Assembly: GCF_020991475.1 (NCBI RefSeq)
Contig: NZ_JAJMPA010000001.1
Span: 2,852,001 to 2,916,000, forward strand
DNA length: 64,000 nt
Direction: 5' to 3'
Source of the DNA: Pedobacter sp. MC2016-14
Lineage (GTDB): Bacteria > Bacteroidota > Bacteroidia > Sphingobacteriales > Sphingobacteriaceae
Positions within the stretch are counted from its first letter, which is position 1. Each line of letters begins with the position of its first letter. The notes beneath the pieces are model-generated. The model ran no database searches. It was not told the DNA's origin and saw only the letters and a program-made list of their open reading frames with translations. Positions 18,959-27,950 of the stretch are shown one piece after another. Both the position numbers and the translations under genes were made by a program.

Positions 18959-20512
18959 TTATTTTACTTCCTGCATCAATTTTTTCACAACAGGCGAGAT
19001 CACAATGAGTACTACGCCAGTAATTAACGCGTAAATAGCCAGTTGTTTATAGCCGTCTGTATAAGTAATCAGTTTTTGCTGGATGCTGTCATTTTCAGCT
19101 CCTGTTGACATGCCCGCACCTATGATGCCTGCAACATACTGTCCGTAGGCACTGGCTAAAAACCACATGCCCATCATCACTCCCTGCAACTTTTTAGGTG
19201 ACAGTTTAGTCATGATAGACAAACCGATGGGTGAGAGGCACAATTCGCCCAGTGTAATCACGAAGTAAGCGATGGTAAATATATCTAATGATGTAATGCC
19301 CTGGGCATTTGCAAAAAACTTACTGCTGTAAAAAACAAAGAAAGCCCCTGCAAGAAATAAGAATCCAAGGCCAAACTTCACCACTGTATTGGGCTCAATC
19401 TTTTTCTTAGCCATTGCTATCCATACCAATCCGATTAAGGGGGCAAAGATGATGACAAATAAAGAGTTGGCCGCATTATTAACCCCATTAGGGTCTAAAG
19501 TGATTACACCAAGTATTTTATTGTCCAGGTTGCGCGCAGCAAAGAGGGCTAACGAACCTCCACTTTGCTCAAAAATACCCCAGAAGATGATAGAGAACAA
19601 AATAAATACCAATGCTGCCAGCAGTTTTTTACGTTCTGCTGCACCGTATTTGCTCATTTCATAAAAAAGATAAAGCAGGGTAGCAGGACCAATGGTATAC
19701 ATAAACCAGTCGGTATATTGGGTTTTGGCAACCATAACCATAATTAAAGGTATTACAGCAAGTGAACCCAGGTATACGGCGTAATCGTACCATGGTTTTG
19801 GCGTAGTTTTGTGCGTAATTACTGCGGGTTCGGTTTTCAGGCCGTCGGCTATTCCGTCAATTACAACGTCTTCCTGTTCTGCGGCTTTAAAAGGGGACAG
19901 ACCAATAGGACCGAGATTTTTTTGTGTAAATAAAAAGGTGAGCAAACTGATGGCCATTACAATTCCGGCAAGCCCAAATGCAAGGTGCCAGGAATATTCT
20001 TTACCAATGGCTATGCAGGCATAACCGCCCAATAACGCACCGATATTGATACCAGAGTAAAACAAAGAGAATCCGGCATCTCTTCTCGCGTCATCTTTGC
20101 GGTACAATGCACCTACCATGGTTGATATATTGGGCTTAAAAAAACCTGTACCGATGATGGTGAAACTAATGCCCAGAAAAAAGAACTGATGCGGGTCGTA
20201 GGCCAGAATGGCACTGCCAACAATCATTAATAGTCCTCCCCAGAACAATGATTTTCTGAATCCAAGGATTTTATCAGCGAATAAGCCACCGATAAAAGTG
20301 AAAGCATAAACAAAGGCTTGCGTAGCTCCGTATTGAAGATTCGCGGTATCGTCTTTCATCATCAGTTCGGTTACCATAAAGTAGGTAAGCATACCCCGCA
20401 TGCCGTAAAAGCAAAAACGCTCCCACATTTCCGAGAAAAACAGCGACCAAAGTTGTTTAGGGAATTTTCCTTTAAAGTTCTGGATCTGCTCCAGTGTCAA
20501 GATTTCTGACAT
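18959..20512 (-). CDS. POT-family peptide MFS transporter
   Basis: A 517-residue proton-coupled oligopeptide transporter with about 14 hydrophobic segments. The family signature is clear: FFSEMWERFCFYGMRGML near residue 25 (the ExxERFxYY motif), and FFKPNISTMVGALY near 130. It imports di- and tripeptides with protons. It is followed on the minus strand by the glycosyltransferase and preceded by a paralogous transporter, so the pair probably arose by duplication, but the two are quite diverged. Confidence 0.92.
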   Translation of the reverse strand: MSEILTLEQIQNFKGKFPKQLWSLFFSEMWERFCFYGMRGMLTYFMVTELMMKDDTANLQYGATQAFVYAFTFIGGLFADKILGFRKSLFWGGLLMIVGSAILAYDPHQFFFLGISFTIIGTGFFKPNISTMVGALYRKDDARRDAGFSLFYSGINIGALLGGYACIAIGKEYSWHLAFGLAGIVMAISLLTFLFTQKNLGPIGLSPFKAAEQEDVVIDGIADGLKTEPAVITHKTTPKPWYDYAVYLGSLAVIPLIMVMVAKTQYTDWFMYTIGPATLLYLFYEMSKYGAAERKKLLAALVFILFSIIFWGIFEQSGGSLALFAARNLDNKILGVITLDPNGVNNAANSLFVIIFAPLIGLVWIAMAKKKIEPNTVVKFGLGFLFLAGAFFVFYSSKFFANAQGITSLDIFTIAYFVITLGELCLSPIGLSIMTKLSPKKLQGVMMGMWFLASAYGQYVAGIIGAGMSTGAENDSIQQKLITYTDGYKQLAIYALITGVVLIVISPVVKKLMQEVK

Positions 20513-20523
20513 ATGGTTGTATT

Positions 20524-20553
20524 AAAAAAGGCCTTTGGGATTACCAAAGGCCT
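20524..20553 (-). terminator. Intrinsic terminator between the two POT genes
   Basis: AGGCCTTTGG and CCAAAGGCCT form a perfect 10-bp stem with a 5-nt loop; on the minus strand the stem is followed by a run of Ts. It lies between the stop of the larger POT gene and the start of the smaller one, so the two are likely separate transcripts. Confidence 0.75.
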
Positions 20554-20568
20554 GGATAAGGTTTTTAT

Positions 20569-22344
20569 TTATTTTACGCCGTGCATCAGTTTCTTCATCA
20601 CAGGTGTTAGCAGTATGATAAGGATACCGAGAATTACAGGGATAAAAGTAAAGATCAAAAAGAAAGTAGTCATGGAATATTTAGAGGTGATTTCATCAAT
20701 CATACCACCCATAGTACCGGCGATTTTGTTTCCGATAGCAATAGCAAGATACCAAATTCCGAACATGATGGCAATCATCCTTCCAGGTACCAGTTTACTT
20801 ACGTAAGATAAACCTACCGGAGAAATGAACAATTCACCCATGGTATGGAAGAAATAAGCTAAAATTAACCAGATCATACTTACTGCAGCTACAGTGGCAC
20901 CCTGAGGGATAGTGCTTGCTCCGTAAGCAAGCGTTGCAAAACCGATACCCAACAAGATCATTCCGAAGCCATTTTTGTAAGTAGCTGATGGGTTGTATTT
21001 GCTCTCCCATAATTTAGATACAATTGGTGCACAACTGATGATAAACAGTGAGTTTAAAATTCCGAACCAAGTGGCGGGAACTTCAGATTTAACCTCGCTA
21101 TACTGTTGTGAAAGCATATAGATTACGATTGTCCAGATGATGACAAAGCTAAGTGCTAAAATGATGTTACCCAGTGCATACTTGGCAAAAGTTTTAGTAA
21201 ACAGCTTAAATAATACAAAAGAGATAATGGCAAGTGGGATCACTGTAATTAAGGTATTTACAATGTTGAAGATTACTTTAGAATCACCTGTTAATACCCT
21301 TTGCGTATAGTCTTTAGCAAAAATGGTCATGGAACCACCAGCCTGTTCAAATGAGGCCCAGAAAAAGATAGTAATGAAAGCCAGTACAATTACGGCGATC
21401 ATTTTATCACGTAATACAGGGGTATATTGTGAAATCCTTTTGATTAAAATAAAGAAAAACAAAGCCAGCGCAATGCAGATCATGAAGTTGCTACCGTCAA
21501 TACCCGCAACTTGAAAACTGAATAAGTTTAGGCTGGTAATTTTGGATACCGGATCGTTAATGATCCAGGAAAGCCCGATTATAGAGATCAACCCGATTAA
21601 TACAAGGTCTAGTTTTGAGAAAGGATTACGTGTGGATTCTTCCAGATTGTTTTCATCTTTAACCACTTCTTCTTTGCTTTCTACCGGTTTCAAACCAATA
21701 GTTCCAAATATATTTTGTGTAAAGTAAAACTGGAGCATACCTATAAACATAAAGATACCCGCAAGACCAAAGCCATAACTCCAGCCCCAATTTGGACTTT
21801 CGCCAATGTATCCGCAAAGCAACATTCCTAAAAATGCACCAGCATTTACGCCCATATAAAAGATGGTATACGCACCGTCTTTTTTCTCAGGATGTTCTTT
21901 ATACATTTGTGCCACTATAGAAGTCATGTTTGGTTTAAAGAAACCGTTACCGATAACGAGCAATCCAAGGCCCAGGTACATAAAAACATGATCTATTTCA
22001 ATAGCCATAGAAAGATGGCCTAAAGTCATAAGGAAAGCACCAACAATAACTGCCCAGCGGTAACCGATAATTCTATCGGCAATGTAACCGCCTAAAATAG
22101 GGGTAAGATAAGCTAAGCCGGTATAAGAACCATATATGGCCATTGCATGTTCTCTTGGCCATCCCCAACCAGGGTTAATGTCTGTTAAGGAAGAGGTAAG
22201 GAAAAGCACCAATAATGCGCGCATACCATAGTAGGAAAATCTTTCCCACATCTCGGTAAAGAAAAGTACAAACAATCCGGCAGGATGTCCCATTACCTTA
22301 CTTTCAAAGAAGTTATTTGGGGAATCCAAATTTTGTGTATTCAT
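20569..22344 (-). CDS. POT-family peptide MFS transporter (larger paralogue)
   Basis: A 591-residue member of the same proton-dependent oligopeptide family. The N-terminal FFTEMWERFSYYGMRALL carries the ExxERFxYYG proton-coupling motif, and FFKPNMTSIVAQMY is the second signature. Compared with the neighbouring paralogue the central cytoplasmic loop and the segment around residues 230-330 are longer. Substrates are inferred to be di-/tripeptides. Confidence 0.92.
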   Translation of the reverse strand: MNTQNLDSPNNFFESKVMGHPAGLFVLFFTEMWERFSYYGMRALLVLFLTSSLTDINPGWGWPREHAMAIYGSYTGLAYLTPILGGYIADRIIGYRWAVIVGAFLMTLGHLSMAIEIDHVFMYLGLGLLVIGNGFFKPNMTSIVAQMYKEHPEKKDGAYTIFYMGVNAGAFLGMLLCGYIGESPNWGWSYGFGLAGIFMFIGMLQFYFTQNIFGTIGLKPVESKEEVVKDENNLEESTRNPFSKLDLVLIGLISIIGLSWIINDPVSKITSLNLFSFQVAGIDGSNFMICIALALFFFILIKRISQYTPVLRDKMIAVIVLAFITIFFWASFEQAGGSMTIFAKDYTQRVLTGDSKVIFNIVNTLITVIPLAIISFVLFKLFTKTFAKYALGNIILALSFVIIWTIVIYMLSQQYSEVKSEVPATWFGILNSLFIISCAPIVSKLWESKYNPSATYKNGFGMILLGIGFATLAYGASTIPQGATVAAVSMIWLILAYFFHTMGELFISPVGLSYVSKLVPGRMIAIMFGIWYLAIAIGNKIAGTMGGMIDEITSKYSMTTFFLIFTFIPVILGILIILLTPVMKKLMHGVK

Positions 22345-22441
22345 GTTGGTTTTTTAATGTATTAGTTAGTTGTGTGTTAGTTCGGCAAGATAGCTATGAG
22401 TTGGCAAACCCACAAATTTTTAACAAGTATAGTCGGCAAAT

Positions 22442-23338
22442 TTAAAACTTTTTGACTGCTGGAGTGTTTTTAAGAGTTGGGTCTATGTAAAAATCGTCCA
22501 TTGCATTAGGATCATTCAGTAATTTAATGTTTTCCATAAGTTTTAAGCGGCCGTTAACAGGTTTGTATCCGTCAAAGCTGGAATCGGAGCCATAATACTC
22601 AAAATTACCGGTCATTTCTGGGTTAAAGGGCGCCAGATGATCGAAAATAATCATAGCCTCTTTTTTATCCAAGCGCAGCGTCATAGAATTTAGCCTGTTG
22701 TATTCAAAAACTATCCTGTTTTTAATGGGTGTACCTTTTTGCCCTTCAAATACATTTTTGCCAAAAACCGGGTTGCCATTTTCAAAAGACAAGGCTTCGA
22801 TGACTTTCTTCGCAGTCTTAGCCATGCTCCCTTTCCAACCCAAAAGGGCATACCAGGTTTGTTTTCCTGCGGTTATGATGGGTATGATTTCGTAATACCT
22901 GCTGCCATACCATTTTTTGGCATCTGTAATTTCATCTGTATTTTTTAGATCTGCTGTAGCATCAATTAATGGGAATAGCTTCAGTGAACCGTCTTTAGTA
23001 GCCATTTGTATGGTTCCAAAAAAACGATAACTTCCGCCATCAGCAGCAACATTCCAGGAGAAAATACGGAAAGTACGGTCTGGCGATGTTAAGATAGAGA
23101 TCTGTTTCAGGGAATCAAAGCCGTATTGAAAGGAGTTTTTAGTCTTCAGTGCAGCAACCAGTGTTTTTATAAACCGGGAGTTAATGGCGTAACGTTCATT
23201 GTTATCGTTAGCTTCACGTGTTGCATTTGCGAGCCTGATTAAGGTATCCTGATAGGCATTCATTTGCTGTGCAGGGACATTTAAGCCGGAACAGCAAATG
23301 AATGCAAGTATTAAAAAGTGTTTTATTGCCTTTGGCAT
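22442..23338 (-). CDS. Conserved hypothetical exported protein
   Basis: A 298-residue protein with a signal peptide (residues 1-23, VPAQQ). I do not recognise a domain. The sequence contains Trp/Tyr-rich beta-like segments (FRIFSWNVAADGGSYRFFG; TWYALLGWKGS) that recall small all-beta periplasmic proteins. It starts 6 bp after the thiolase stop... on the minus strand it lies just downstream of atoB, so it may be co-transcribed, but nothing ties it to fatty-acid metabolism. Confidence 0.6.
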   Translation of the reverse strand: MPKAIKHFLILAFICCSGLNVPAQQMNAYQDTLIRLANATREANDNNERYAINSRFIKTLVAALKTKNSFQYGFDSLKQISILTSPDRTFRIFSWNVAADGGSYRFFGTIQMATKDGSLKLFPLIDATADLKNTDEITDAKKWYGSRYYEIIPIITAGKQTWYALLGWKGSMAKTAKKVIEALSFENGNPVFGKNVFEGQKGTPIKNRIVFEYNRLNSMTLRLDKKEAMIIFDHLAPFNPEMTGNFEYYGSDSSFDGYKPVNGRLKLMENIKLLNDPNAMDDFYIDPTLKNTPAVKKF

Positions 23339-23343
23339 GTAGG

Positions 23344-24522
23344 TTAATTAATTTTCTCTATGACAATTGCACTGGCCCCGCCACCGCCATTGCAAATTCC
23401 GGCAACGCCCAGTGTACCATTGTTTTGCTCGAGGACCGAAAGTAAGGTAACCACAATTCTAGCTCCTGAAGCCCCAAGGGGATGCCCCATTGCTACTGCG
23501 CCACCATTTACATTTACCTGATCGTTTTTTAAGCCCAACAACTGATTGTTGGCTAAAGATACAACAGAAAAAGCTTCGTTGATTTCAAAATAATCAACAT
23601 CACTAATATTTTTACCTGCCCGTTGTAAAGCCAAAGGAATCGCTTTTGAAGGTGCTGTTGTAAACCATTCCGGAGCCTGCTGTGCATCAGCATAAGCTAA
23701 AATTCTGGCCAGTGGTTTCAAGCCGAGTTCTTTTGCTTTGTCGGCACTCATTAAAACTAATGCCGCGGCACCATCATTTAAAGTAGAAGCATTGGCAGCT
23801 GTTACAGTTCCATCTTTTTTGAATACCGGCTTTAATCCAGGCATTTTATCAAATTTGACAGCAAATGGTTCTTCATCTTTATCTATTAAGGTTACCTCGC
23901 CTTTACGGTCTTTGAGTTCTACCGGAACAATTTCGCTGGTAAATTTACCGTCAGTTTGTGCGGCTTGGGCTCTTTTATACGATGCTGTTGCAAAAGCATC
24001 CTGGTCTTCGCGACTGATGTTACAATCTGCAGCGCAAAGTTCCGCTGCTGAACCCATATGATAGTCGTTGTAAACGTCCCATAGACCATCTTTTACCAGA
24101 CCGTCTGTAAGTTGACCATGACCTAAGCGGTACCCGTTTCTTGCCTTATCCAGATAATAAGGCACATTGCTCATGCTTTCCATCCCTCCGGCAACTACAA
24201 TGTCGTTTTGGCCCAATGCGATGCTTTGTGCCGCCAGCATTATTGCTTTTGTTCCTGATGCACATACTTTATTTATAGTGGTAGCTGGTAAATCTGGCAG
24301 GCCTGCAAATTTAGCGGCTTGTGTGGCTGGAGCTTGCCCAAGGTTGGCAGACAATACGTTGCCCATATATACTTCCTGAACTTGTTCTGGTTTTATTCCT
24401 GCTTTTTCAACTGCGGCTTTGATAGCTATTCCGCCCAATTGTGTAGCGGTTAAACCCGCTAAAGCACCGCCAAAACTTCCAATAGGAGTTCTTAGTGCTG
24501 AAACAATTACAACTTCTTTCAT
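23344..24522 (-). CDS. atoB: Acetyl-CoA C-acetyltransferase (thiolase)
   Basis: A 392-residue thiolase II, which interconverts two acetyl-CoA and acetoacetyl-CoA. The acylated cysteine lies in [11 protein letters not shown] near residue 88, the active-site NEAFS is near 318, [10 protein letters not shown] (His) near 350 and the second cysteine in [10 protein letters not shown] near 378. With scoAB it could interconvert acetoacetate and acetyl-CoA, though the genes are 16 kb apart. Confidence 0.93.
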   Translation of the reverse strand: MKEVVIVSALRTPIGSFGGALAGLTATQLGGIAIKAAVEKAGIKPEQVQEVYMGNVLSANLGQAPATQAAKFAGLPDLPATTINKVCASGTKAIMLAAQSIALGQNDIVVAGGMESMSNVPYYLDKARNGYRLGHGQLTDGLVKDGLWDVYNDYHMGSAAELCAADCNISREDQDAFATASYKRAQAAQTDGKFTSEIVPVELKDRKGEVTLIDKDEEPFAVKFDKMPGLKPVFKKDGTVTAANASTLNDGAAALVLMSADKAKELGLKPLARILAYADAQQAPEWFTTAPSKAIPLALQRAGKNISDVDYFEINEAFSVVSLANNQLLGLKNDQVNVNGGAVAMGHPLGASGARIVVTLLSVLEQNNGTLGVAGICNGGGGASAIVIEKIN

Positions 24523-24591
24523 TTGTGTTTTTTTATGATTTGGTTACATGCAAAGTTAGGAAATAGGAGCGATGTTGAGGTAGTGCTGAGA

Positions 24592-24675
24592 AAAAGTATC
24601 CATCTGTCGCATCTGGCATTTGTTAGGCACTTACAGCGCAAACAGCGCCCAGGATGCTCACAGTTGGATACTTTT
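24592..24675 (+). repeat. Structured dispersed repeat, copy 3 (diverged, inverted orientation)
   Basis: Outer arms AAAAGTATCCATCTGT (24592-24607) and ACAGTTGGATACTTTT (24660-24675) pair at 15 of 16 positions. The interior contains GCATCTGG/CCAGGATGC and the core GGCATTTGTTAGGCAC...GCGCAAACAGCGCC, aligning with the minus-strand reading of copies 1 and 2. The outer arm sequence is unrelated to that of the other copies but still complementary. It lies in the gap between the M23 peptidase gene's 3' end and atoB. Confidence 0.65.
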
Positions 24676-24704
24676 CAATGGGATTTTTCCACACATGTGA
24701 TTGT

Positions 24705-24737
24705 TATATGCCAGCGATTATATATTGCTGGTATATA
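24705..24737 (-). terminator. Hairpin 3' of the M23 peptidase gene
   Basis: TATATGCCAGC and GCTGGTATATA pair over 11 bp (one G-T) with an 11-nt AT-rich loop, 13 bp after the stop of the minus-strand peptidase gene. There is no clear T-run on the minus strand, so it may be a processing or weak termination signal. Confidence 0.4.
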
Positions 24738-24749
24738 AGTTGGTTGTTT

Positions 24750-25385
24750 TTATCCTTTTAAATTCTTTTTTAGAAAAACCAATGGATTGAAAAAACGAAG
24801 TTCCAACTGTTTTTGATTCATGGTTAGCCAGCTTGCGCAACCGTAATCGTCAAAGCTTTTTCGGATTTCCAAATGCAGGTGATGATAATCTCCGCCATAT
24901 TTTTTTGACTCTGCAGGAGTAAACAAACGTGCTAATTTTGTGCGTTCATCAACTTGCTGGCCATTGTTTACATATACTTCCTTTAAGTGTTTATAGGAAG
25001 TGAATATGATGCTGCCATCGGGCAGTCTGTGTTTTACAACAACAGTGCGCTGGTTTTCTCCGAGATGTACAGAACAGACAATTCCTTTTGCCATAGCATA
25101 CACTTCAACTAATTTTGTCTTTGGAGCACTTGGATTGATATCTATAGCCGTGTGCATGTGCCCTTTGTAATAGCTGTCCCTATGATCACCATAAATGCTG
25201 ATCACTTTGATTTGCTTGATGTCTTTTCTATTTGCAGAAAGGAAAGGTAGCGACCAATCGCTTACAGTTGCATTCGGTGCGGCATCCGTGTAGTAAGGTT
25301 TCCACCTTGCTTTATCACTATCAATAGTGGGGCCGGGGGCATAAAAGCTTAAAAACACCAGACTAAGGAAGAAGACTTTTATCAT
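24750..25385 (-). CDS. M23-family metallopeptidase
   Basis: A 211-residue exported LytM/M23 peptidase with a signal peptide (residues 1-16). Zinc ligands of the family are recognisable: HMHTAID (His and Asp) near residue 75 and the HLH-type motif HHLHLEI near 167. Such enzymes cleave peptide cross-links in peptidoglycan or act as degenerate activators of amidases; both motifs appear intact, so activity is plausible. It is the last minus-strand gene before the dnaA upstream region. Confidence 0.82.
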   Translation of the reverse strand: MIKVFFLSLVFLSFYAPGPTIDSDKARWKPYYTDAAPNATVSDWSLPFLSANRKDIKQIKVISIYGDHRDSYYKGHMHTAIDINPSAPKTKLVEVYAMAKGIVCSVHLGENQRTVVVKHRLPDGSIIFTSYKHLKEVYVNNGQQVDERTKLARLFTPAESKKYGGDYHHLHLEIRKSFDDYGCASWLTMNQKQLELRFFNPLVFLKKNLKG

Positions 25386-25482
25386 TTTTGTACGCGCTTA
25401 ATTTGGATAATAAAGTTAGCAGTATTTATGATAGATTTCCCGATAAAAATGGATCTGGTATTTTATTAGTGATAAAGATTAA

Positions 25483-25511
25483 CTAGTCGTTTCGGTTTAC
25501 GAAACGACTAG
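25483..25511. repeat. Perfect 12-bp hairpin
   Basis: CTAGTCGTTTCG and CGAAACGACTAG are exact reverse complements around a 5-nt GTTTA loop. It lies about 100 bp upstream of the M23 gene start. No T-run follows on the plus strand, so it is not an obvious terminator. Confidence 0.6.
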
Positions 25512-25842
25512 AGGTAATTGAAAGAACAAAAAACCTTTTCTAATCCTTGAAAATTCCCTGCAAGTATGCTTTAAAGCAATATTGCTGAGCCGAACGGCTA
25601 CTGTAATTGTATAGGCTAACACCGTACCAAAACTTTAAAGGACGCTTTATCGTGGTTTAAGGCGGTTTAATGAGGCGATGATTGGGGAATTTGAGTTTTT
25701 ATCATAGAAAAAATTCCACATTACGAGGCCTTTAGTGCATGCCTTTTGCTCGTTAGGGTATTACATTAAGATTATAGTAACCTTTCATATGAACTGAGAG
25801 AAATAGCTACAACAATTTCAGTATTTTTATTGGTGCTTTTAA

Positions 25843-26019
25843 ACAGTTTGTCTTAAAGATGGCTATACAAATGTTCGTAAGTCGGCTTTTGTGAAATCGA
25901 CTGTAATTGGAAGAGTAAAAGAGGGACAAGTTTTTAGTGTCAGTCCGTTTGATGATGAAAAAGGCAATCAAGAATGGTGTAATGTTGACCGTGATGCAAA
26001 GCACACCATAAGCTTCTAA
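25843..26019 (+). pseudogene. Remnant of an SH3b-domain protein gene
   Basis: An open 58-codon stretch without any ATG and preceded directly by a stop reads KDGYTNVRKSAF...VIGRVKEGQVFSV...WCNV up to a stop at 26017. The DGYTNVR...VIG.V.EG spacing is the classic bacterial SH3 (SH3b) domain that binds cell-wall peptides. The N-terminal part and start codon are lost, so this is a decayed fragment. An antisense 94-codon frame covers the same bases and is not credible as a gene. Confidence 0.6.
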
Positions 26020-26053
26020 TTCCTGGTTTGAAGCGGTCCATGCCCTTACCATG

Positions 26054-26160
26054 TCCAGAGCAAACGCACAGAGAACGCACACAGAACGCACAGCCGGTGT
26101 GTGGTTGTTCTGTGTTTACTGTGTTTTTAGTCTGGTTTTAGTGTGTTTTCTCTGCGGTGA
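26054..26160. repeat. CACAGAG/CTGTGTT tandem-inverted repeat
   Basis: The left half is a run of AACGCACAGAG- and ACACAGAACGCACAG-like units; the right half is made of CTGTGTTTACTGTGTTTTTAG-like units and ends in TCTCTGCGGTGA. The halves are imperfect reverse complements around CCGGTGTG. From memory, CACAGAGAACACAGAG strings recur in intergenic DNA of many bacteria; function unknown. Confidence 0.5.
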
Positions 26161-26277
26161 TGGTATGGATATGTCTTGATATTGTCTTAAAGGCGATGCC
26201 CGAAAATTGGGCCCAAAAAGAGATAAAACAAATGCTAATATTTAATAATTTTTAAATAGAAAAAAATGGAAAAAGAG

Positions 26278-26286
26278 TTATCCACA
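26278..26286 (+). promoter_or_regulatory. DnaA box TTATCCACA
   Basis: An exact match to the consensus DnaA-binding 9-mer, preceded by about 50 bp of very AT-rich sequence and 166 bp upstream of the dnaA start. It could serve origin melting or dnaA autoregulation. I found no second perfect box nearby. Confidence 0.6.
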
Positions 26287-26451
26287 ACAATATCGTGGTG
26301 TAGTATTTCTATTGTTGTATTAATGAATGAGTTAGAAAAAAGGTTAAATTTTCCCTGTAAATGTTGGTAATTTTTTATGATCTTCGCACTCCCGAAACGG
26401 TAGGATTACCTACCTATTGATATTGTAAAACCACGTAAATTAAAATTATAT

Positions 26452-27885
26452 ATGCAGATCACTTGTACACAAGTATGGAATAATTGTCTCCAAATTATTA
26501 AGGATAATATACCGGCCCAGAGTTATAAAACCTGGTTCGAGCCTATATCTGCCTTGAAATTGGAAGGCAAGGTTTTGACTGTACAAGTACCTAGTTTGTT
26601 TTTCTACGAATGGCTTGAAGAACACTATGTTAGCCTGTTGCGTAAAACGGTAAAACAACAACTTGGTGATGAAGGCAGGTTAGAATATAATATCGTTGTA
26701 GACAAATCTACCACCAACGGTGCATTGCCTTATACTACTAATATGCCTTCTTACGGAGGTGGTGCCGATTCCCGTAAACAGTCTATGCCTAATCCTGTAA
26801 ATATCAACAGGGATATTAAAAATCCTTTTGTAATTCCAGGCTTAAAAAAGATCAATGTAGATCCTCAGTTAAATGCCAATTATACTTTTGATACTTATGT
26901 AGAAGGTGACTGTAACCGACTGGCCCGTTCGGCTGGTTTTGCAGTTGCAGCTAAGCCCGGTGCTACCTCCTTTAATCCATTGATGATTTATGGAACATCC
27001 GGACTTGGAAAGACACATTTGGCTCAGGCTATCGGAAACCAGATTAGACAAAATTTACCTGATAAACTGGTTATCTATGTTTCTTGCGAAAAGTTTTGCC
27101 AGCAGTTTGTGGAGTCCTTAAAAAACAATACCATTAATGACTTTGTGAATTTTTACCAGGCCATGGATGTGATCATTATGGATGATGTACATAACTTTGC
27201 TGGTAAAGAGAAAACTCAGGATATATTTTTCCATATCTTTAATCATTTACACCAGTCAGGAAAGCAGATCATCATTACTTCAGATAAATCTCCTAAAGAT
27301 CTTTCTGGATTGGAAGAGCGTTTGCTAAGCCGTTTTAAATGGGGTCTTTCTGCAGATTTGCAGGTGCCTGAGCTGGAAACCAGAATTGCCATTTTAAGGA
27401 AGAAAATGTATGCTGATGGAATTGATCTTCCGGATGAAGTTGTAGAATATGTTGCACATAACATCGACAACAATGTGCGTGAGCTTGAAGGCGCCATGGT
27501 TTCTCTTCTTGCACAATCTACAATGAACAGGAAAGAAATAGATCTTTCCCTGGCAAAGGATATGCTTAAAAACTTTATTAAAAACACTACTAAAGAGGTT
27601 TCTATGGATTATATCCAAAAACTGGTATGTGATTATTTTGAAGTACCAGCGCATTTGCTGAAATCTCCAACGCGTAAACGTGAAGTTGTACAGGCACGTC
27701 AGATCTCGATGTATCTGTCTAAAGGCATGACTAAATCTTCTTTAAAAACCATCGGTGCATTTTTTGGTGGCAGGGACCACAGTACGGTTATTTATGCCTG
27801 CCAAACAGTGGAAGATTTGATTCAAACTGACAAAAAGTTCCGAGCTTATGTATCCGATATTGAAAAGAAGCTTAAAATGAGCTAA
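26452..27885 (+). CDS. dnaA: Chromosomal replication initiator protein DnaA
   Basis: A full-length 477-residue DnaA. Domain I spans about 1-85, a Gly/Ser/Asn-rich linker (domain II) 86-130, and the AAA+ domain from about 140 with Walker A GTSGLGKTH at 181-189, Walker B VIIMDDVH near 240 and the sensor/arginine-finger region SRFKWGL. Domain IV has the DNA-binding signature GGRDHSTVIYA near residue 443. It is a single gene, separated from the fucose cluster by 110 bp. Confidence 0.97.
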   Translation: MQITCTQVWNNCLQIIKDNIPAQSYKTWFEPISALKLEGKVLTVQVPSLFFYEWLEEHYVSLLRKTVKQQLGDEGRLEYNIVVDKSTTNGALPYTTNMPSYGGGADSRKQSMPNPVNINRDIKNPFVIPGLKKINVDPQLNANYTFDTYVEGDCNRLARSAGFAVAAKPGATSFNPLMIYGTSGLGKTHLAQAIGNQIRQNLPDKLVIYVSCEKFCQQFVESLKNNTINDFVNFYQAMDVIIMDDVHNFAGKEKTQDIFFHIFNHLHQSGKQIIITSDKSPKDLSGLEERLLSRFKWGLSADLQVPELETRIAILRKKMYADGIDLPDEVVEYVAHNIDNNVRELEGAMVSLLAQSTMNRKEIDLSLAKDMLKNFIKNTTKEVSMDYIQKLVCDYFEVPAHLLKSPTRKREVVQARQISMYLSKGMTKSSLKTIGAFFGGRDHSTVIYACQTVEDLIQTDKKFRAYVSDIEKKLKMS

Positions 27886-27950
27886 TGTAACCTCTATTTG
27901 ACTCCCGATGTCAAAATTGTTGAATAATTAGGCAAAATGTCTAAATGATC

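Larger units (their letters stand above)
25386..26451. other. 1.07-kb non-coding region upstream of dnaA, candidate origin region
   Basis: No intact gene is visible. It contains a perfect 12-bp hairpin (25483-25511), the relic of an SH3b gene (25843-26019), a CACAGAG/CTGTGTT-type inverted repeat (26054-26160), an AT-rich block (about 26230-26277) running into a consensus DnaA box (26278-26286), and a 6-bp palindrome in front of dnaA (26399-26414). Gene direction largely diverges from here, leftward to 11.4 kb and rightward to 38 kb. That is compatible with oriC, but only one perfect DnaA box is seen. Confidence 0.4.

Noticed and set aside
25807..26091. 94-codon minus-strand frame upstream of dnaA
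   Set aside because: It overlaps a recognisable SH3b relic in the opposite direction and has no recognisable protein features.
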